A stretch of 6,094 bases of DNA from Phycisphaerae bacterium. GTDB lineage: Bacteria; Planctomycetota; Phycisphaerae; JAJVII01. The notes beneath the pieces are model-generated. The model was not told where the DNA came from. It searched no databases and worked only from the letters and a program-made list of their open reading frames with translations. Position 1 is the stretch's first letter. Each line of letters begins with the position of its first letter. The position numbers and the translations under genes were made by a program. Location of the stretch: NCBI GenBank assembly GCA_028706835.1, contig JAQTVL010000280.1, positions 1 through 6,094 on the forward strand. Reading direction: 5' to 3'. Of this stretch, positions 4,900 through 6,094 are shown one piece after another.

Positions 4900-5874
4900 A
4901 TGCTTAACGCCCTGACCATGCCTGTCTCGGAACTGGCGGATCGGCTGGCGGCCGATCTGTCGCAGCCCGCACACCGGCCGATGCGTTTCGCTCAGCAGGA
5001 AGAGTGGGAGCGGCTGGAGCGGTTCCTCCGCTGCGCCCGGGCGGAGGGGTTCGACCTGTCCGACGCCGCCGCGGTGGTGGACGGGGGCAGCCGCCAGGTT
5101 CACTGGGCGTGCCTGGCGGTCCGCAGCGCCGGGCGGACCAGCCTGCTCATCCTCGCCCCGCTGCCGGGGGAGCCGGCGGCTGCGGACCCGCTGCGGGCGG
5201 CGCTCCGCCTGCTGGTCGACGGCGAGGCGGCCCGGGGCATGGGCCTGATCCAGGGCCTGCTGGCGCCGACGCAGTCGGCCGAGGCCAGGCTGCTGCTCGG
5301 GTGCGGGTTCGACCGGCTGGCGGAACTGATCTACATGCAGGCGGAGCTGCCGGCGGCGCTGCTGGCCGAGCCGGAGCCCCGCGACGGCTGGCCGGAGTTG
5401 CCCGGCGATCGCGAGGAGACGTTTCGCGACGAACGCGAGGCGGAGTTTTCGCGGGTGATCCAGGCGAGCTACGTTCACACGCTGGACTGCCCCGGCCTGG
5501 AGGGCGTGCGGCGGATGGAGGACGTGCTGACGGGCCACAAGGCCAGCGGGATATTCCGGCCTGACCTGTGGTTCCTGTTCAGCCGGGCCGGCCGGTCGAT
5601 CGGCGCGGTGCTGCTGAACGAGATTCTCGACTCGGAGCACACGAGCGTGGAGCTGGTGTACATGGGCCTGGTGGAATCGGCCCGCGGCCAGGGCCTCGGC
5701 CGGCGAATCTTCCACCACGCGATGCGAGCGGCGCGGCGAGCGGGATTCGTTCGGATCGTGACGGCGGTGGACGCCGCCAACCAGCCGGCGGTGAAGCTGT
5801 ATCGCAGCATGGGTTTCGAGGAGACGCTGCGTCGCGTGGCGTACATATTGCCGGCGGGGAAGGCGAAGAGGTGA
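4900..5874 (+). CDS. GNAT-family N-acetyltransferase with degenerate N-terminal GNAT lobe
   Basis: The 324-residue protein runs from ATG 4900 to TGA 5872-5874. ATG 4918 is an alternative start; neither has a Shine-Dalgarno. The C-terminal lobe, about 165-318, is a standard GNAT fold: VELVYMGLVES (250-260) is the beta4 strand, R262-G-Q-G265-L-G267 is the pyrophosphate-binding loop for acetyl-CoA, the helix runs 268-281, and VTAVDAANQPAVKLYRSMGF (287-306) is the conserved strand-helix segment with N294 and Y301. The N-terminal lobe, about 30-150, looks like a decayed copy: LLAPTQSAEARLLLGCGF (120-137) parallels 288-306, but no R/Q-x-x-G-x-G loop is seen. Two-lobed GNATs of about this length include mycothiol synthase MshD, but nothing here links it to mycothiol. 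The protein is cytosolic, with no signal peptide; the substrate is unknown. It is divergent from yjbQ and not in a visible operon. Confidence 0.88.
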   Translation: MLNALTMPVSELADRLAADLSQPAHRPMRFAQQEEWERLERFLRCARAEGFDLSDAAAVVDGGSRQVHWACLAVRSAGRTSLLILAPLPGEPAAADPLRAALRLLVDGEAARGMGLIQGLLAPTQSAEARLLLGCGFDRLAELIYMQAELPAALLAEPEPRDGWPELPGDREETFRDEREAEFSRVIQASYVHTLDCPGLEGVRRMEDVLTGHKASGIFRPDLWFLFSRAGRSIGAVLLNEILDSEHTSVELVYMGLVESARGQGLGRRIFHHAMRAARRAGFVRIVTAVDAANQPAVKLYRSMGFEETLRRVAYILPAGKAKR

Positions 5875-5925
5875 GGGGGAGACGAGCAAGGTTCGAGGGA
5901 CGAGGTGGGAGGGACAATAGAAATG

Positions 5926-5973
5926 GGGACTGGCTCCATTTCCGAGTCCTTTTTCGGAAATGGTGCCTGTCCC
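5926..5973. repeat. Long near-perfect hairpin repeat downstream of the GNAT gene
   Basis: The left arm 5926-5945 (GGGACTGGCTCCATTTCCGA) and the right arm 5954-5973 are inverted copies matching at 18 of 20 positions, with an 8-nt loop GTCCTTTT. The two mismatches are both T opposite T (5931 with 5968, 5935 with 5964). It begins 52 nt past the GNAT stop. There is no T-run after the stem, so it is not a typical intrinsic terminator. I read it as a dispersed REP-like or MITE-like repeat. Confidence 0.68.
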
Positions 5974-6094
5974 AATCCTGTTCGGCACGCGGTTTGCTGT
6001 GGGGAGGCGTGGCGGTGGAGTGAAGCGGCGGCGGCGACGGTCAGGGGCTCGGTGGTCGGAGGGGGGTGTGGTTTGGCGCGCAGCATCAACCGCC
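5974..6094. other. No gene seen to the right edge
   Basis: This stretch is G-rich on the plus strand, with no start that has a Shine-Dalgarno and no recognisable protein motif in any frame. It is probably intergenic or the flank of a gene beyond the window. Confidence 0.5.

Noticed and set aside
4780..5988. 402-codon minus-strand frame opposite the GNAT gene
   Set aside because: The plus strand carries clear GNAT motifs, while this frame is Arg/Pro/Gln-rich with no recognisable motif.

Overview
The window is GC-rich and looks like a chromosomal segment of a planctomycete, possibly a Phycisphaerae-like lineage. The reasons are two large secreted proteins of architectures I associate with that phylum (an SH3-like 'DGR' domain joined to TPR and coiled-coil regions, and a tandem LamG/concanavalin-like protein), sparse gene packing, and several palindromic intergenic repeats. 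The lineage is inferred from protein style, not from a marker gene.

Layout. (1) Positions 1-541, minus strand: the start of a periplasmic [NiFe]-type hydrogenase operon. It holds a 99-residue protein with a twin-arginine-like N-terminus, then the Tat signal and first FeS-cluster cysteines of the hydrogenase small subunit, which runs off the left edge. (2) Positions 542-972: no gene. It holds an approximately 220-nt 5' leader, a near-consensus sigma70-type promoter reading toward the hydrogenase, a Fur-family operator abutting its -35 box, and a hairpin behind the next gene. (3) Positions 973-2421, minus: a secreted SH3-like/TPR/coiled-coil protein. (4) Positions 2554-3999, plus: a tandem LamG-like protein that lacks a credible start and signal peptide. 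(5) Positions 4007-4079, minus: a tRNA with anticodon CAT, best read as the lysidine-type tRNA-Ile. (6) Positions 4182-4601, minus: yjbQ, followed by a terminator hairpin. (7) Positions 4602-4899: a nested inverted-repeat block. (8) Positions 4900-5874, plus: a two-lobed GNAT acetyltransferase, possibly leaderless. (9) Positions 5875-6094: no gene, but a long near-perfect hairpin repeat.

The genes do not form one pathway. The only clear operon is the hydrogenase pair. The strongest integrated signal is regulatory: a TTGACT-N17-TATATT promoter with a Fur-family box touching its -35, upstream of a metal-dependent hydrogenase, with a small Tat-like protein as the first gene. I saw no CRISPR array, transposase or defence gene, and no clear novel multi-gene system.
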